Assembly: GCA_945859605.1 (NCBI GenBank)
Contig: OX243822.1
Coordinates: 8,682,725 to 8,746,724, forward strand
Direction of reading: 5' to 3'
Length of the DNA stretch: 64,000 nucleotides
Source: Lumbricus rubellus
Lineage: Eukaryota > Annelida > Clitellata > Crassiclitellata > Lumbricidae
Positions 11,101 to 21,202 of this stretch are shown in pieces. The position numbers and the translations under genes were made by a program. The notes beneath the pieces are model-generated. The model ran no database searches and had not been told where the DNA came from. It worked only from the letters and a program-made list of their open reading frames with translations. Every line of letters begins with the position of its first letter. The first letter of the stretch is position 1.

Positions 11101-14100
11101 GTACAAGTTCTGGATCTCGGTTCCTCTCGCTCTCCATGCCAGTGTGTTATCCGTAGCGCTATCGGGCCTCTGCACTGCATTTAACTCATAAAACCTTCTC
11201 AAAATTACTTTTAAGTCTAACTGTCGTGTAGCTACGTTAAACGCCTCCGTGAGATCATTGCAAGGCGCAATATAAATGCTTCTAATTTTATATAAATCGG
11301 CATTTTCTGAAAATTATTATTGACACCCGGGACATAAAATTCCATTGGTGTCTATGGAAATTTTTAAATGCTGATTACGCTGTCGCTTAACTCCGAATGT
11401 CAGACATAGGTCTAACTAGTCTTAGTTTATGCCCTTACAAACCTTTAACTTGATTTTATCGACGCTATAAATAGCTTGATCGGCTCGTAGTCGTACATAA
11501 TTCGACACTTTTTCGTTCTCGAACTGTAATAATACGTCAATGGTGTTTATTGACTTAAGACGTCGTTAAATAGCAAACACAAAAAAGTAATTAAGTAGGT
11601 AGGTAAGTAAGTAAGTAAGTAAGTGAGTGAGTGAGTGAGTGAGTGAGTGAGTGAGTGAGTGAGTGAGTGAGTGAGTGAGTGAGTGAGTGAGTGAGTGAGT
11701 GAGTGAGTGAGTGAGTGAGTGAGTGAGTAGGCCTAAGTAAGTAAGTAAGTAAGAAAGATTATTCTTTATTAGACTGCCCGCTAACGCACAGTAGTTTACA
11801 GTAGAAATAGAATAATAATTATGAGGAATATTTAGACTATATGCCAAGTAACAAAACTCTCACAATGTATCAGTATAGTCAAAATTTGTTTTAAGTGTCC
11901 AAAACAATGTTAAAAGCGAGGCAACTCAAATTTTAGTTAGATACTCTGAATGTTCCAAAGTGTTCTAACTGTTCTAAGTGTTCCAAAAACAAAGCAGACA
12001 AAGTTTGCTAGTAAGAATAAACGTGTTAGTGTCAACTAATAATTATTTAGTCATTGAACTATGACAATATTGTTGATGTGATTAGACATCAGTCTTGCTG
12101 ACAACGGGAGATACAAATGCGTCTTCTACCACAAGCAACAGGTCATCGGTGCCAGCGGTCACACCTTAACAGTTACAGGTAAGCAATCACAGTTATTAAC
12201 AGCCGCATTTAATGGCCACAGGTGAGCAATCACATGTTAGGAACTATAAAGTCAATAAACGCGACTATGGTACGAAGCATACTTGGTTGGATTACCACTG
12301 CGTCACAAATTATATAGCGTCGATGAAATCGAATTAAAGGTGTGTAAGTGCATGAAGTAAGTTTATAACTCCGCCACTGGTTGCACTCTGCCAGTGCCAG
12401 TCCCAAGCCTGGAGGATTGTTAAAGTTGACTTGAGCGTCAAGTTTACTCATTCTACAGCGTCAACAGCTTACTTTATTGCCAAAAACGCACAATTTTAGG
12501 CTCCGCATGCAGTACATCCTACAATATTCAACTATTTAAAAATAATAAAAGTTTAACAATTAAAAAGTAATTAACGGAAAGATTACCAAATAATGATGAT
12601 AATATTAATAACAATTATAATGATAATAATGATGATAATAATGATAATAATGATGATAATGTTAATATTGATAATGATGATAATGATGATGATGATGATA
12701 ACGATAATGATAGTGATAACGATAACGATAACGATAATGATAACGATAATGATAATGACAACGATAATGGTAATGACAACGATAATGGTAATGATGATAA
12801 AAATAATAATGACAATTGTTTTGCAAGTTCCACCAGACGCCATTCATATGTCGACATCCATCTCCAGCAGGAAAAACGGTTCCCGCATCATTTTCCAGTT
12901 CCAGGAATCGATCCCCAGCCTCATCAACTGCACGGTCATCGGCGGTAACCCCCCTCCTCAGGTCCGGCTCTACCGCGGTCGACTGGACGTCACGCCTCAG
13001 CTGACCACGCTGACCGAAGTGACCAGCAGTGGACCGAGAGGTCTTGAGGTGTCCGTCCAACGGGTCAGTCTGGTCAGCGAGAACTGGACCGTGACCCATG
13101 AGATGCATGGAAGGAGTCTACGGTGCGTGGCCAAGGTCAGAGGTCGGACACAGTTCAAGGTCGTCGCTAGTGGATTAATGAACGTGCTGTGTAAGTGATC
13201 CCTATGTTCGTTCGTTCGTTCGCTTTCTATTCGTTGAATCATTCATTCATTCGCTCAACCATTCATTCGTTCATTCGTTCGTTCGCTCTTAGGGTTATTC
13301 GTCTTCTACATGTATTCGTTCATTCATTCGTTCGCTCATTCATTCGTTCATCGTTCATTCGTTCATTCACTCGTTCGTTTGTTCATTCAATCATTCATTC
13401 GTTCGTTCATTCGTTCGCTCATCGTTCATTCGTTCTTTCATTCGTTCGTTTGTTCATTCATTCGTTCGTTCATTCATTCATTCATTCATTCATTCGTTCA
13501 TTCATTCGTTCGTTCATTCAATCATGCGTCCATTTTAGTTGGTTCATTCATTTCTTCGTTCGTCCGTTTGTTCGTACATTCATTCGTTCATTCGTGCATA
13601 CATTCATTTGCCCGTATAGTAATTCCTTAATACGTTCATTCGTACATTCTTTGATTTACTTGTTCATTCGTTCATTTGTTCGTTTGTAGGCCTACGCTCG
13701 TTCGCTCCTACGTATGTTACTTCGTACATTCGTTCGTTCATTCATTCGTTAATTCGTGCATTCGTTCGATCGTCCGTTCGTTCAGCAAATCGGTCTGTCT
13801 AACTGTTTTGTTGCATCTGGATTGATTAAAGTCGCTCCGCGGTTGACGTGCGTCTCAAGAGCGACGACTTCCGGTCTGGACTGTAACTTCCGGTGTCGCG
13901 TGAAGGCCAATCCACTTCCGGCGGAAGGACAGATGATGTGGATGTTAGGCGACTTCAAGCAGACGATTTTTTTATTCGGTCACCAAGACAACGTCGTCGT
14001 CATGGTAATTATTCAGTCAAAGTGTCGTCATATGAATGTCTGTTCGTTGCGATGATGATGACGATGACGATGATGATGATGATGATGATGACGACGACAA

Positions 14101-14628
14101 CGAAGACGACGATGACGATGACGACGACGACGATGATGATTATACTAATAATAGGTTGCTGTATTTTCTTGCAGCATCACGGAGACAGTCTACTTGAGGT
14201 GACAGTCAACTTTACCAGCAACTCTTTCTCCTCCTCCTCCACCTCCTCCTCCAATTTCTACTCCTCTTCATCTTCCTCATCCTCCTTGTCTCCCTATTCC
14301 CTCCCCTCATATCCGCCGATTTTCTTCAGCGCCTGGAACCGCATTGGGAATAGCACAGTGAGAATACTTCAAGGTAAATCGAAATAATTATCTTAAAGTT
14401 TTAAATTGAAATCAATAATTATTTAATTAACTACAAACATGTCCAACGGGTAAAAATACTTAATCAATGAGAATAGGCCTAGAAATAAACTGTCAATCAA
14501 TCAACCAATCAATCTGAATCTGAACACAGTTTATTATTCACCGATGCAGTTCAAGCATAGCATCACAATGAACATTAATTTTAATAAACATTCAGTGACA
14601 GTGGATAAGCCCAAAAGAACCAATATCG

Positions 14629-14670
<42 letters not shown>

Positions 14671-15269
14671 GCAATCCGTCGGTCAATCTATTCATTCTAT
14701 TCATTGTTTTTTTTTATTCATTTGATTTGTAAAGTAAAAAGTAAAAGTTTCGCAATCAGAATTGTTCGGCAAATGAGCGCCTCCAATTAAGAATGGAGAT
14801 AATAACAATATGTTTTCTCGGATGATACGCTTACCTACACGTGGTCTAAATAAACAGATTGCGATCTGGAAGCATACACTTTTTACATTCAGGTAACGAA
14901 ACAACGACAACATCGAACAGAACTCTCGATCTTCCTACAACAACAACATCATCATCATCACTATCATCATCATCGTCATCATCGTCAACAACAACAAAAA
15001 CAACGACACCGTCATCCGTCTTCATCACCCGAATTATGGTGACCTCGTTCGACGAAGGTCACGACTCTAAACGCGTCAGGGTCAACGCGAGCAGGACGCT
15101 GAACTGGAGGATTGCCGCAACTACCGTGTCCGTTGCCTGGAAAAGACCGAAAGGTCATGTCAGGTCATCCATTGGCACTTCCCTCCATCGGCAGCATGCC
15201 CCAGTTGCTATGGTTACCGTCTGTTACCTCCTCTGCTCCATGACGTCACAATTCAGATCACGTGTTTAG
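8056..15269 (+). CDS. Ig-superfamily surface or secreted protein (three Ig domains plus Ser/Thr stalk), 5' incomplete
   Basis: Seven exons join in frame: 8056-8186, 8715-8862, 12086-12178, 12828-13190, 13832-14004, 14175-14373 and 14893-15269 (stop TAG), giving 493 residues. Every junction uses AG acceptors and GT donors with matching phase. Ig1 (exons 1-3) shows LNC, VIWYK and DNGRYKC. Ig2 (exon 4) shows LINCTV and RSLRCVAK. Ig3 (exons 5-6) shows LDCNFRCRVKANP but has Ser where the second Cys is expected (FFSAWN) and carries a Ser run. The last exon is a Ser/Thr-rich stalk followed by a globular piece and a short hydrophobic stretch (AMVTVCYLLC), so GPI attachment, a single helix or secretion are all possible. 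Role inferred: cell adhesion or recognition. The signal-peptide exon is missing, so the start is unknown. No specific orthologue was recognised. Candidate AATAAA signals lie at 16159 and 16261. Confidence 0.85.
8715..8862 (+). CDS. Ig gene exon 2: Ig1 middle
   Basis: Acceptor GATCAG; donor CCA|GTCAGC, a weak but in-frame GT. Encodes VVNDMTDMQ through YMPLTIT. The split codon (A + AC) completes TITNISLADNGRYKC across the next junction, which supports this donor. Confidence 0.8.
8873..9125. repeat. (TTTA)n/(TTTG)n array in Ig intron 2
   Basis: ATTT-type tetranucleotide repeat beginning just after the exon 2 donor. The Leu-Phe-Ile frames are artefacts. A shorter CTTATCTTGC-type 10-bp repeat lies at about 8575-8700 in the preceding intron. 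Confidence 0.9.
9127..9335 (-). mobile_element. tRNA-derived SINE, family A
   Basis: Minus-strand copy of the window's main SINE. The pol III B-box reads GTTCGAATC on the minus strand (within 9265-9280), with CCGGAGAGTTCC next to it. The 3' part with GAGGTGCTCCC and TATAGCGCTCC is the tail shared with the LINE. Confidence 0.85.
9349..10540. mobile_element. piggyBac-like non-autonomous element
   Basis: 1.2-kb element bounded by TTAA (9345-9348 and 10541-10544) with inverted ends CCCTCGGGCTACCA / TGGTAGCCTGAGGG, one mismatch. TTAA duplications and CCC-type ends are the piggyBac signature. The interior is AT-rich with no transposase recognised, and it holds a LINE fragment at 10258-10470, which inserted later. 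Confidence 0.8.
10258..10470 (+). mobile_element. Non-LTR retrotransposon 3' fragment (RT C-terminus plus tail)
   Basis: Encodes SFWNKLPISLRNELLC and LFRKRLKTILF, the conserved C-terminal end of LINE reverse transcriptases, then the tail GGGAGCGCCTCTGAGGAG and GGCGCTATATAAATG. The fragment at 59162-59362 (-) is nearly the same in protein sequence. Truncated at the 5' end, as usual for LINE copies. Confidence 0.85.
10545..11605. other. Ig intron 2, apparently single-copy
   Basis: No exon or clear mobile element. Near 11075-11110 there is a reverse-oriented fragment matching the tail of SINE family B (cgcctgcaaacgcactgcgc). Confidence 0.5.
11606..11755. repeat. (GTGA)n/(GTAA)n array
   Basis: Tetranucleotide array that switches from GTGA to GTAA. 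A TAGGCCTA at 11728-11735 sits at the switch and is a clean 6-bp insertion in otherwise continuous repeat. Confidence 0.95.
12086..12178 (+). CDS. Ig gene exon 3: Ig1 C-terminal strands
   Basis: Acceptor GATTAG, donor ACAG|GTAAGC. Encodes ISLADNGRYKCVFYHK and GHTLTVT, the typical D-x-G-x-Y-x-C ending of an Ig domain. Confidence 0.9.
12590..12815. repeat. (GAT)n/(AATG)n/(AACGAT)n array in Ig intron 3
   Basis: Mixed GAT/AAT/AACGAT repeats ending about 13 bases before exon 4. The open frame through it into exon 4 is not the real upstream coding sequence. Confidence 0.9.
12828..13190 (+). CDS. Ig gene exon 4: complete Ig2
   Basis: Acceptor TTGCAAG, donor CTGT|GTAAGT, phase 1 at both ends (a symmetrical Ig exon). 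Contains LINCTVIGGNPPPQVRLYRG and later RSLRCVAKV, the two disulfide cysteines. Confidence 0.9.
13200..13780. repeat. (TTCG)n/(TTCA)n array in Ig intron 4
   Basis: Long imperfect tetranucleotide array starting just after the exon 4 donor. It contains a TAGGCCTA at 13687-13694. The Ser-Phe-Ile-Arg frames are artefacts. Confidence 0.92.
13832..14004 (+). CDS. Ig gene exon 5: Ig3 N-terminal half
   Basis: Acceptor TTAAAG (weak) chosen because the phase-1 join gives VLFAPRLTC, a usual inter-domain linker. Donor ATG|GTAATT. Contains LDCNFRCRVKANPLP and MMWML. Confidence 0.75.
14046..14150. repeat. (GAT)n/(GAC)n array in Ig intron 5
   Basis: Trinucleotide repeat filling most of the 170-bp intron between exons 5 and 6. 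Confidence 0.9.
14175..14373 (+). CDS. Ig gene exon 6: Ig3 C-terminal half with Ser run
   Basis: Acceptor TTCTTGCAG, donor CAAG|GTAAAT. Encodes LLEVTVNFTS, a roughly 30-residue Ser-rich insertion written in TCC/TCA codons, then FFSAWNRIGNSTVRILQ. The insertion looks like an in-frame microsatellite expansion. Confidence 0.8.
14490..14690. repeat. (AATC)n repeats in Ig intron 6
   Basis: Two blocks of CAAT/AATC tetranucleotide repeat separated by unique sequence. Confidence 0.8.
14893..15269 (+). CDS. Ig gene exon 7: Ser/Thr stalk and C-terminus
   Basis: Acceptor ACATTCAG. Opens with an Asn/Thr-rich piece and long Thr and Ser runs encoded by ACA/TCA repeats (likely O-glycosylated), then VFITRIMVTSFDEGHDSKR and ends in SQFRSRV before TAG at 15267. 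Confidence 0.8.
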
Positions 15270-15774
15270 TGTTGTGTTAAATAGAAGCCTGCTTTGACGT
15301 TGCCATGACAGCGTAGCTATGACAACGATCGTTTGTTCATATCAACGACAGCCATCTTGGATACCTCGGCGCTTTAGTTGTTCACTGCCGACTCGATTAG
15401 TTTTACGTATAGTGGCGACACATTGCGAATGCCGCAGTAACTAGTCTACAACTTTGATTCTTATCTTAATCGCAGGCTATCTCGATATTTCTTCGGCACT
15501 CGTGTATTATTTTGTAACGATTGTCGGCCTATTGTGATTAGACCTATGCTCTGAGCTTCTGTATAAATTTTCATGTCGTGTTATAGACCTAATCGTGAAA
15601 TAACGTAGATATCGGAAGGAATAGCCTATTATTTATTAGGCAGAAGAGTAATTTCTGCGACACACTTTAGTTTTAAACTATGAGTTTTTTAAATTAGATA
15701 ACTTCACAAAAAACTCACACCTGTAGGCCTAACAGAGTTTCTACCTGCCTTAGTTTTGTGTCCACTCGGCCTTG
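15270..15774. other. Probable 3' UTR or flank of the Ig gene
   Basis: Single-copy sequence after the stop codon. No polyadenylation signal was identified with confidence before the GAT array. Confidence 0.4.
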
Positions 15775-15775
15775 G

Positions 15776-15833
<58 letters not shown>

Positions 15834-15841
15834 GGTGGTGG

Positions 15842-15904
<63 letters not shown>

Positions 15905-15935
15905 CCACGACTACAATGACGACGACGATGATGAT
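15775..15935. repeat. (GAT)n/(GGT)n array
   Basis: Trinucleotide array with a GGT block in the middle. Poly-Asp and poly-Met frames are artefacts. Confidence 0.97.
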
Positions 15936-17634
15936 GTCTTCAAATAAGCTTACTCTTAGGATTGTCAGTCAGGAGATAGAGCATTTCAACGCCTGAAGGC
16001 TGTCGAGATAAATATAACTTTTTAGGCCTACGCAACAAGTCGGAAAGTAGCCTCTGCGACCCAGCTGTTCTTCACGCCAAGTTGATATTTTGGCCTTCCT
16101 ACCTCAATATAATTATGTCGATGTTCCTACCCTACTGCTGACGACGTCCCATTTTAAAAATAAAACTTACGTCATTGCTCTATTTAGAGAACGGTGGTCA
16201 CGCGTCGTTCACAAAGTCATCGCCAGGTGTTTAGGTGCCATATAATAATTTTTCATTGTGAATAAACGAAAAATTATTAGTTCGATAGAGCGTTGTCCAA
16301 ATAAAATTGCAAAGTTGCTCCAGCATGAGAACTTCAGAAGTCTGACGTATGCGCAAAATAGTTTCTTTAAAAAAAATAGACAACTTGAGTTTTAAATCCA
16401 CTTCTGATCTGATTTTGAAAGGAGGCCTTTAGCCATCAAGCTAAAGCTAATAGACTTCCATTATGTTGATTGAATGAAAGTAGAGTTACTCATTTCTTGT
16501 AAAATATGGCTAGATGGCAGAGCATTCTGAAATGACGTCATTGAATAGCACGTACACCTCTTTAGAATAAGTAGTCCGTGGTCGATGACGAGCATTGAGT
16601 GCAATGTACATGGAGCGTACAGAGCACGGACATAGACAATAATAAATTTGAAGGAAAATAAATTATTTTTCTTGTTCCTTTAACCCATACGGTAGGTGGA
16701 AAATGTCTTAAATTCTGCTCCAGCGTGCTTTTGATTTTATAGCAGAGCGTCATCAGATTTATTTGTCTATTGTCGGCAAAGATGATTATATAATTTTCTT
16801 CCGTCTGTTAGGTAGTCGGTGTTATTATAGGATTTCCTCCTTCGCGTATTATGGTGTAAATGAAAACATAATTTTATTTGCTCGAAAATTACACGGTCCG
16901 ATCATGTGATAAAGCATTCTAATGAGTAAAAGGCAAGTGACTGTTATTTGTTTATTGCGTGTTAACAAGAATCGTGGCGTTTGACTTGAACGAAAAGTTC
17001 TACTGCGTCAGATCCTGGAGTTATTGTTAAAGATCTGGCAGGGTCAGAGGTTATAAGGTGAAGGACGGGGAGAGATTTATGTGTTGGTGTGGGCGCCGGT
17101 GGAGGCATTGGAAGGCTAGGAGGCTGAGCGGCGATGGGCTTCAGCGTTCACAGTGCCGACCGACGGAAACGTTGGGCTAACTTCGGCCGCCGAGAAAACC
17201 GAGACTAGAGTTCGTTATTTCGTTGGCGAGAATCAAAATAGGTTTGATTGTTTGCTAATGTAGTAATAAAATGGAAATAAAAAGCTTAAATGGATTTGTA
17301 AGTTTTGACAGGTGGAGATGATGTGAAATACCTGGAAGCAGCGTGTGTATATTAGAGGTTTGGAATTTATCCTTGTATGGATGTTTTTCGGGTGAAATTG
17401 TTTTCTATGTAAAAACAGTTGTTAAATTCCTAATTATACACTTGACCTGCCTTCATTATGCTCTAATTTTGCCCAGTCACTTGCAGACATGCACTGTCTG
17501 GTAATGTATGTACTTGCATTTTGAATGTCAACACCAATTACTTTTCGTGCACCAGTTCCAGGCCTTGATTAAGGATGCTGGCAACACCTGTGTTTTAGTT
17601 GTCAGAAGATTCAACCGCAAGCTCTTTTATCAAT
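15936..17634. other. Single-copy intergenic sequence
   Basis: AATAAA hexamers at 16159 and 16261 are candidate polyadenylation signals for the Ig gene. A perfect short hairpin (aataatttttc / gaaaaattatt) lies at about 16245-16280. A GC-richer stretch at 17050-17240 contains a 24-codon ATG frame (17133, MGFSVHSADRRK) that I cannot support as a gene. Confidence 0.45.
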
Positions 17635-18309
17635 CGTAGTGGATCCGCTCACGCCCCGAGCGTTAGCGGAAACCATGTGCTACATTCACGCCCGTAACAT
17701 TATTGGTCGCACTGGCTACGGACGGTGGGCTAACACCCCTCGGCCAATCAGGTTAGCGGAAAACAATGTGGAAGAGTCGAATACCGTAGGGGAGGAGGTT
17801 GTCGAGTACAATTGATGCCCATCCTTTGTAAACCCTACTGTCAGCAGCACGTGCTGCGACACGCAGGTTCTGACGATTTTAGACGAATTGCAATGTAAAA
17901 CGTTTCAAATGTCTTACAAATGACCCTACGTATGGAGGAACATTTTGCACAGGTAATTATGCGCTCTTTATCGTTAAATTTAAGCATGGTTAAAACATAG
18001 AAGACCTAGGTGTCGTTCGCGTATAGGGTATAAGGTTTCGCGTCGTGAGGGTCGGTTAGGGTTAGTGTTAGGGTTAGTGTCATCATTAGATTCTTAAGAT
18101 TTTTGCGTTGTGAGGGTCGGTTAGGGTTAGTGTTAGGGTTAGTGTCGTCATTAGATTCTTAAGATTTTTGCGTTGGTTGTTTAGCAGTTGTTGGCCAACC
18201 TAGCCTAATAGCTTGACCATCAACTGCTAACATCAACTACCTTCTCCCCCCCTGCGGTCTTCGCCTCTTCCAGACGGTTCACGTGACGGGCGTGAGCGGA
18301 TCCACGACC
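17635..18309. mobile_element. Inverted-repeat transposon, non-autonomous, with 9-bp duplication
   Basis: 675-bp element. Its ends share TGGATCCGCTCACGCC with the reverse complement GGCGTGAGCGGATCCA and it is flanked by TTTATCAAT on both sides (17626-17634 and 18310-18318). It contains two tandem copies (~75 bp) of a segment with TTAGGG repeats at 18045-18180 and two copies of TTAGCGGAAA. No coding sequence. Confidence 0.85.
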
Positions 18310-18840
18310 TTTATCAATTCCTCGGCTAAGTAACTGAAACATGTGTCAGACAAGTCAGGTGTGTTGTGTCTTCCATGCAACTTAACAACAACGTTGTATT
18401 TTGATATGCGTTCACATAAAGTTTTTGACCGTGGCTCTGTTTTAACGACTAAAGCGCTTAGTGTTGCTACTTAAGGTTTGTATGAGACTTATTGTACATC
18501 AGTAATGCATCGTATTGTAAGAGAACATAAGTTTCTTCTCAGGGATGCAGTTGAAGAGTTTCTGGACTGAAGTGTGAACTAAACAAGTGTTTTTACATAG
18601 AAGTGTGAACTAAACAAGAGTTTACCAGCTGCACAATATGCAATATAGCAATAAAACGACCGACAATAACAAATGACGGTTACGGTAGATTGTCAGTTTT
18701 GAGACTAGCTATGGTCTGCTTGAAAATCCAGCTGTATTTGTTTATCAGGTCACTGTTTCATTTGGATTCATACATGCCTAAACTTGCCTTTAATACCTTG
18801 CATATAATAAGAACTCACTTTGTATTCTTATCCGCACCTC
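18310..18840. other. No recognised feature
   Basis: Apparently single-copy; a 24-base phrase (agaagtgtgaactaaacaag-type) is repeated twice near 18566-18620. Confidence 0.5.
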
Positions 18841-18841
18841 T

Positions 18842-19190
18842 AGTGGGGTGCGGTGGTGTAGTGGTGGCGTCGTTGCCTTGGAGCTGGAAGGTTCGAGGTT
18901 CGAATCCACCTTGCTGCGCAAGAACCTTGCAAGTCCTTCACTCACAATAATTGCTCAGCGCTTCGGCGTGAAACTCCGATGCGGTGTCCACTCTGCATTC
19001 GGGAGCGCCTCTGTGTAGTGGTGGCGTCGTTGCCTTGGAGCTGGAAGGTTCGAGGTTCGAATCCACCTTGCCGTGCAAGAACCTAAAGGCAAGTCCTTCA
19101 CTCACAATAATTGTGCAGCTCTTTGGCGTGAAACTCTGATGCGGTGTCCGCTCTGCATTCGGGAGCGCCTCTGAGTAGAGAGAAAGCTTA
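18842..19190 (+). mobile_element. SINE family A, head-to-tail dimer
   Basis: First copy carries a perfect A-box TGGTGTAGTGG and B-box GGTTCGAATCC, then the tail GGGAGCGCCTCTG. A second, A-box-truncated copy begins at about 19016 exactly inside the tail of the first, giving a partial tandem dimer. Confidence 0.88.
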
Positions 19191-20760
19191 CAAGCAAGCC
19201 TCAGTCTGGCCAATAATTTCATATGTGTCTGTTGCTATGCATCTGTGTAATATTAACGTTATTGATTACTGTTGGCCATCCGTAGCCAGTAAATTTCCTG
19301 GACTCTTTCACCGTTGCCTGCAGCTAGATAATCATGCCTTCAGTGGATGTGAATAATGTTGCGAATGCTTGTGTAATGCCGATGACAAATTATGCTTTGT
19401 ATGAGGCGAGGTAAAACAATAGTCCATTTGTTAGCATTGGTATATTTTTTATGGACTTTGATGTTTGCAAGGTAGCATCTATAAACAAATAGCTAAATGA
19501 CATTTGCATTGAACTGCATGACCTTACCTTAGTTCATCTTGGTGATACCTCGATAACTTCAATTTTTTTCCATAATTCAGCATCCTTTACTTTGACTAAA
19601 CTTGCCTTACATTACCTGGCAATGTTTGATTTTCTTTACTTTTTGACTTTTCTTGGCTTCCTCTGTTAGCTTATTTAACATGCCTTAGAACACCTTTTTA
19701 AACAAACTAGCAAGGACTATAAACAAGGAGCTCTTCTAAGATTGTCATTGCGTACTTGACCTTCTCACCTTTGGAAAGTTAAGCATATATCTTGCTGCCT
19801 TTACCCATCACACATTTGCTTTTGCTGTTTAACGACACTGCCATTGCAAAGATGGTTAGTGTCGTCCTCATCCTTTATCCAGACTTGGGACTGGCACTGG
19901 TAGAGTACAAACAATGGCGGAGTTCTGGTTACAGTTGCTTGTCTACATTTACCATTATACCTGTTGTCCTTTTGTAGCATCTGCTGGACCAGTAACCTTT
20001 ATTTTTATGAGTCTGTATTGCCGTACTGTGTCACATGGTTTTTTTCAACGTGTCTAGCTTACAAGCACCTACTAGACATAGGTGATAGTTTTATTTAATT
20101 ATGCTTAAATGACTTTAAAATTTGCTGTTACTTGTCATAGGTTTTTTTAAACGTATTTAATCAGTTTATGCAATTTAATGCATGTGCACTTGTCACCTGC
20201 AAATAAAGGCTACCGGTACTTACTTACTTATTTACTTACTTATCTGGAAGAGCTATATACATTTTTTCGTATTTTACAATGTCACGTGATGCCCTAGGAC
20301 AATATTGAGCTGTCGGCATTGTGTTTACAAAGCGTGGGTTGTAACAAAAAAGGCTATAACATGACATGACCCAAGTCCAACAACTGCTCTGTTTGAATCA
20401 CAATTTGATGGCATGTTTTGACAGAAAGACTGTAAAAAAATATCCGCCTCTTTAATTGCTGCTTGAGCTGACGTAATGGCTCTTCTCAGTGAAGTCGAAC
20501 GGAGTTCAGCTAGAGGCCCAGATTTCATGTGGTATGCCAAGACTTCTGCGACTCTGCGTTGGTTTGCTATATAGCTTCGTGCCAAGTCTTTCATAGACTC
20601 TGCCTGCTATTGTTGTTTGGTAGTTATGTAATATTAGTCTTGTGCCTTGTTAAAATGCTGTAATGTATATTGTGTGATTGTGTGTGCAAGTATGGATGTA
20701 TAGATGACTGTCTTTGAGTGTGTTTATGTTTGTATAGATTTATGTATGCATTATGTGTGT
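19191..20760. other. Intergenic sequence, no supported gene
   Basis: Contains a fragment of the dispersed repeat R5 at 19824-19930 and a CTTA microsatellite at 20217-20245. A minus-strand open frame at 20325-20594 (89 codons, with SLRRAITSAQAAIKEADIF) looks less compositional than its neighbours but has no splice context or recognised homologue. Confidence 0.4.
20325..20594 (-). other. Unrecognised open frame, possible exon
   Basis: 89-codon minus-strand frame with mixed amino-acid composition rather than a repeat-derived one. I recognise no family. It could be a chance frame, an old mobile-element fragment or a single coding exon. Confidence 0.15.
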
Positions 20761-20861
20761 ATTCAAGTATTTATATAGCACCTCTTCAAGGAAACTACTC
20801 AGATGTGCTGTAAAATATATATATATATATTACATATATATATATTACATATATATATTAC

Positions 20862-20892
<31 letters not shown>

Positions 20893-20894
<2 letters not shown>

Positions 20895-20925
20895 CAAATA
20901 TAAATACACTCTATGGCACATATAT

Positions 20926-20979
<54 letters not shown>

Positions 20980-21012
20980 ATATATGTGTCATAGAGTGTA
21001 TTTATATTTGTA
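20893..21012. repeat. Long palindrome with 38-bp arms around a (TA)n loop
   Basis: Arms 20893-20930 and 20975-21012 are inverted copies with one mismatch; the 44-bp loop is TA repeat. LINE-tail fragments lie on both sides (near 20765-20810 and 21055-21105). Confidence 0.9.
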
Positions 21013-21202
21013 TTTATGTATTATATATATGTATTATATATATGTATGCATTCAAGTAGTATTTATATCACACCTCTTCAATGAAGCTACTCAGAGGTGC
21101 TGTAAATTTAAATATATATGCATTGTTCAGAACAGTTAAAAACCTCTCAGAGTGTTGTTGTATAATTGTGCCGATCAGAACATTGCACATACATGTACAA
21201 TA

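Noticed and set aside
12593..12830. Extension of Ig exon 4 upstream through the Met/Ile-rich frame
   Set aside because: That part is GAT/AAT microsatellite; the phase-1 acceptor at 12827 joins exactly to exon 3 and gives a normal inter-domain linker.
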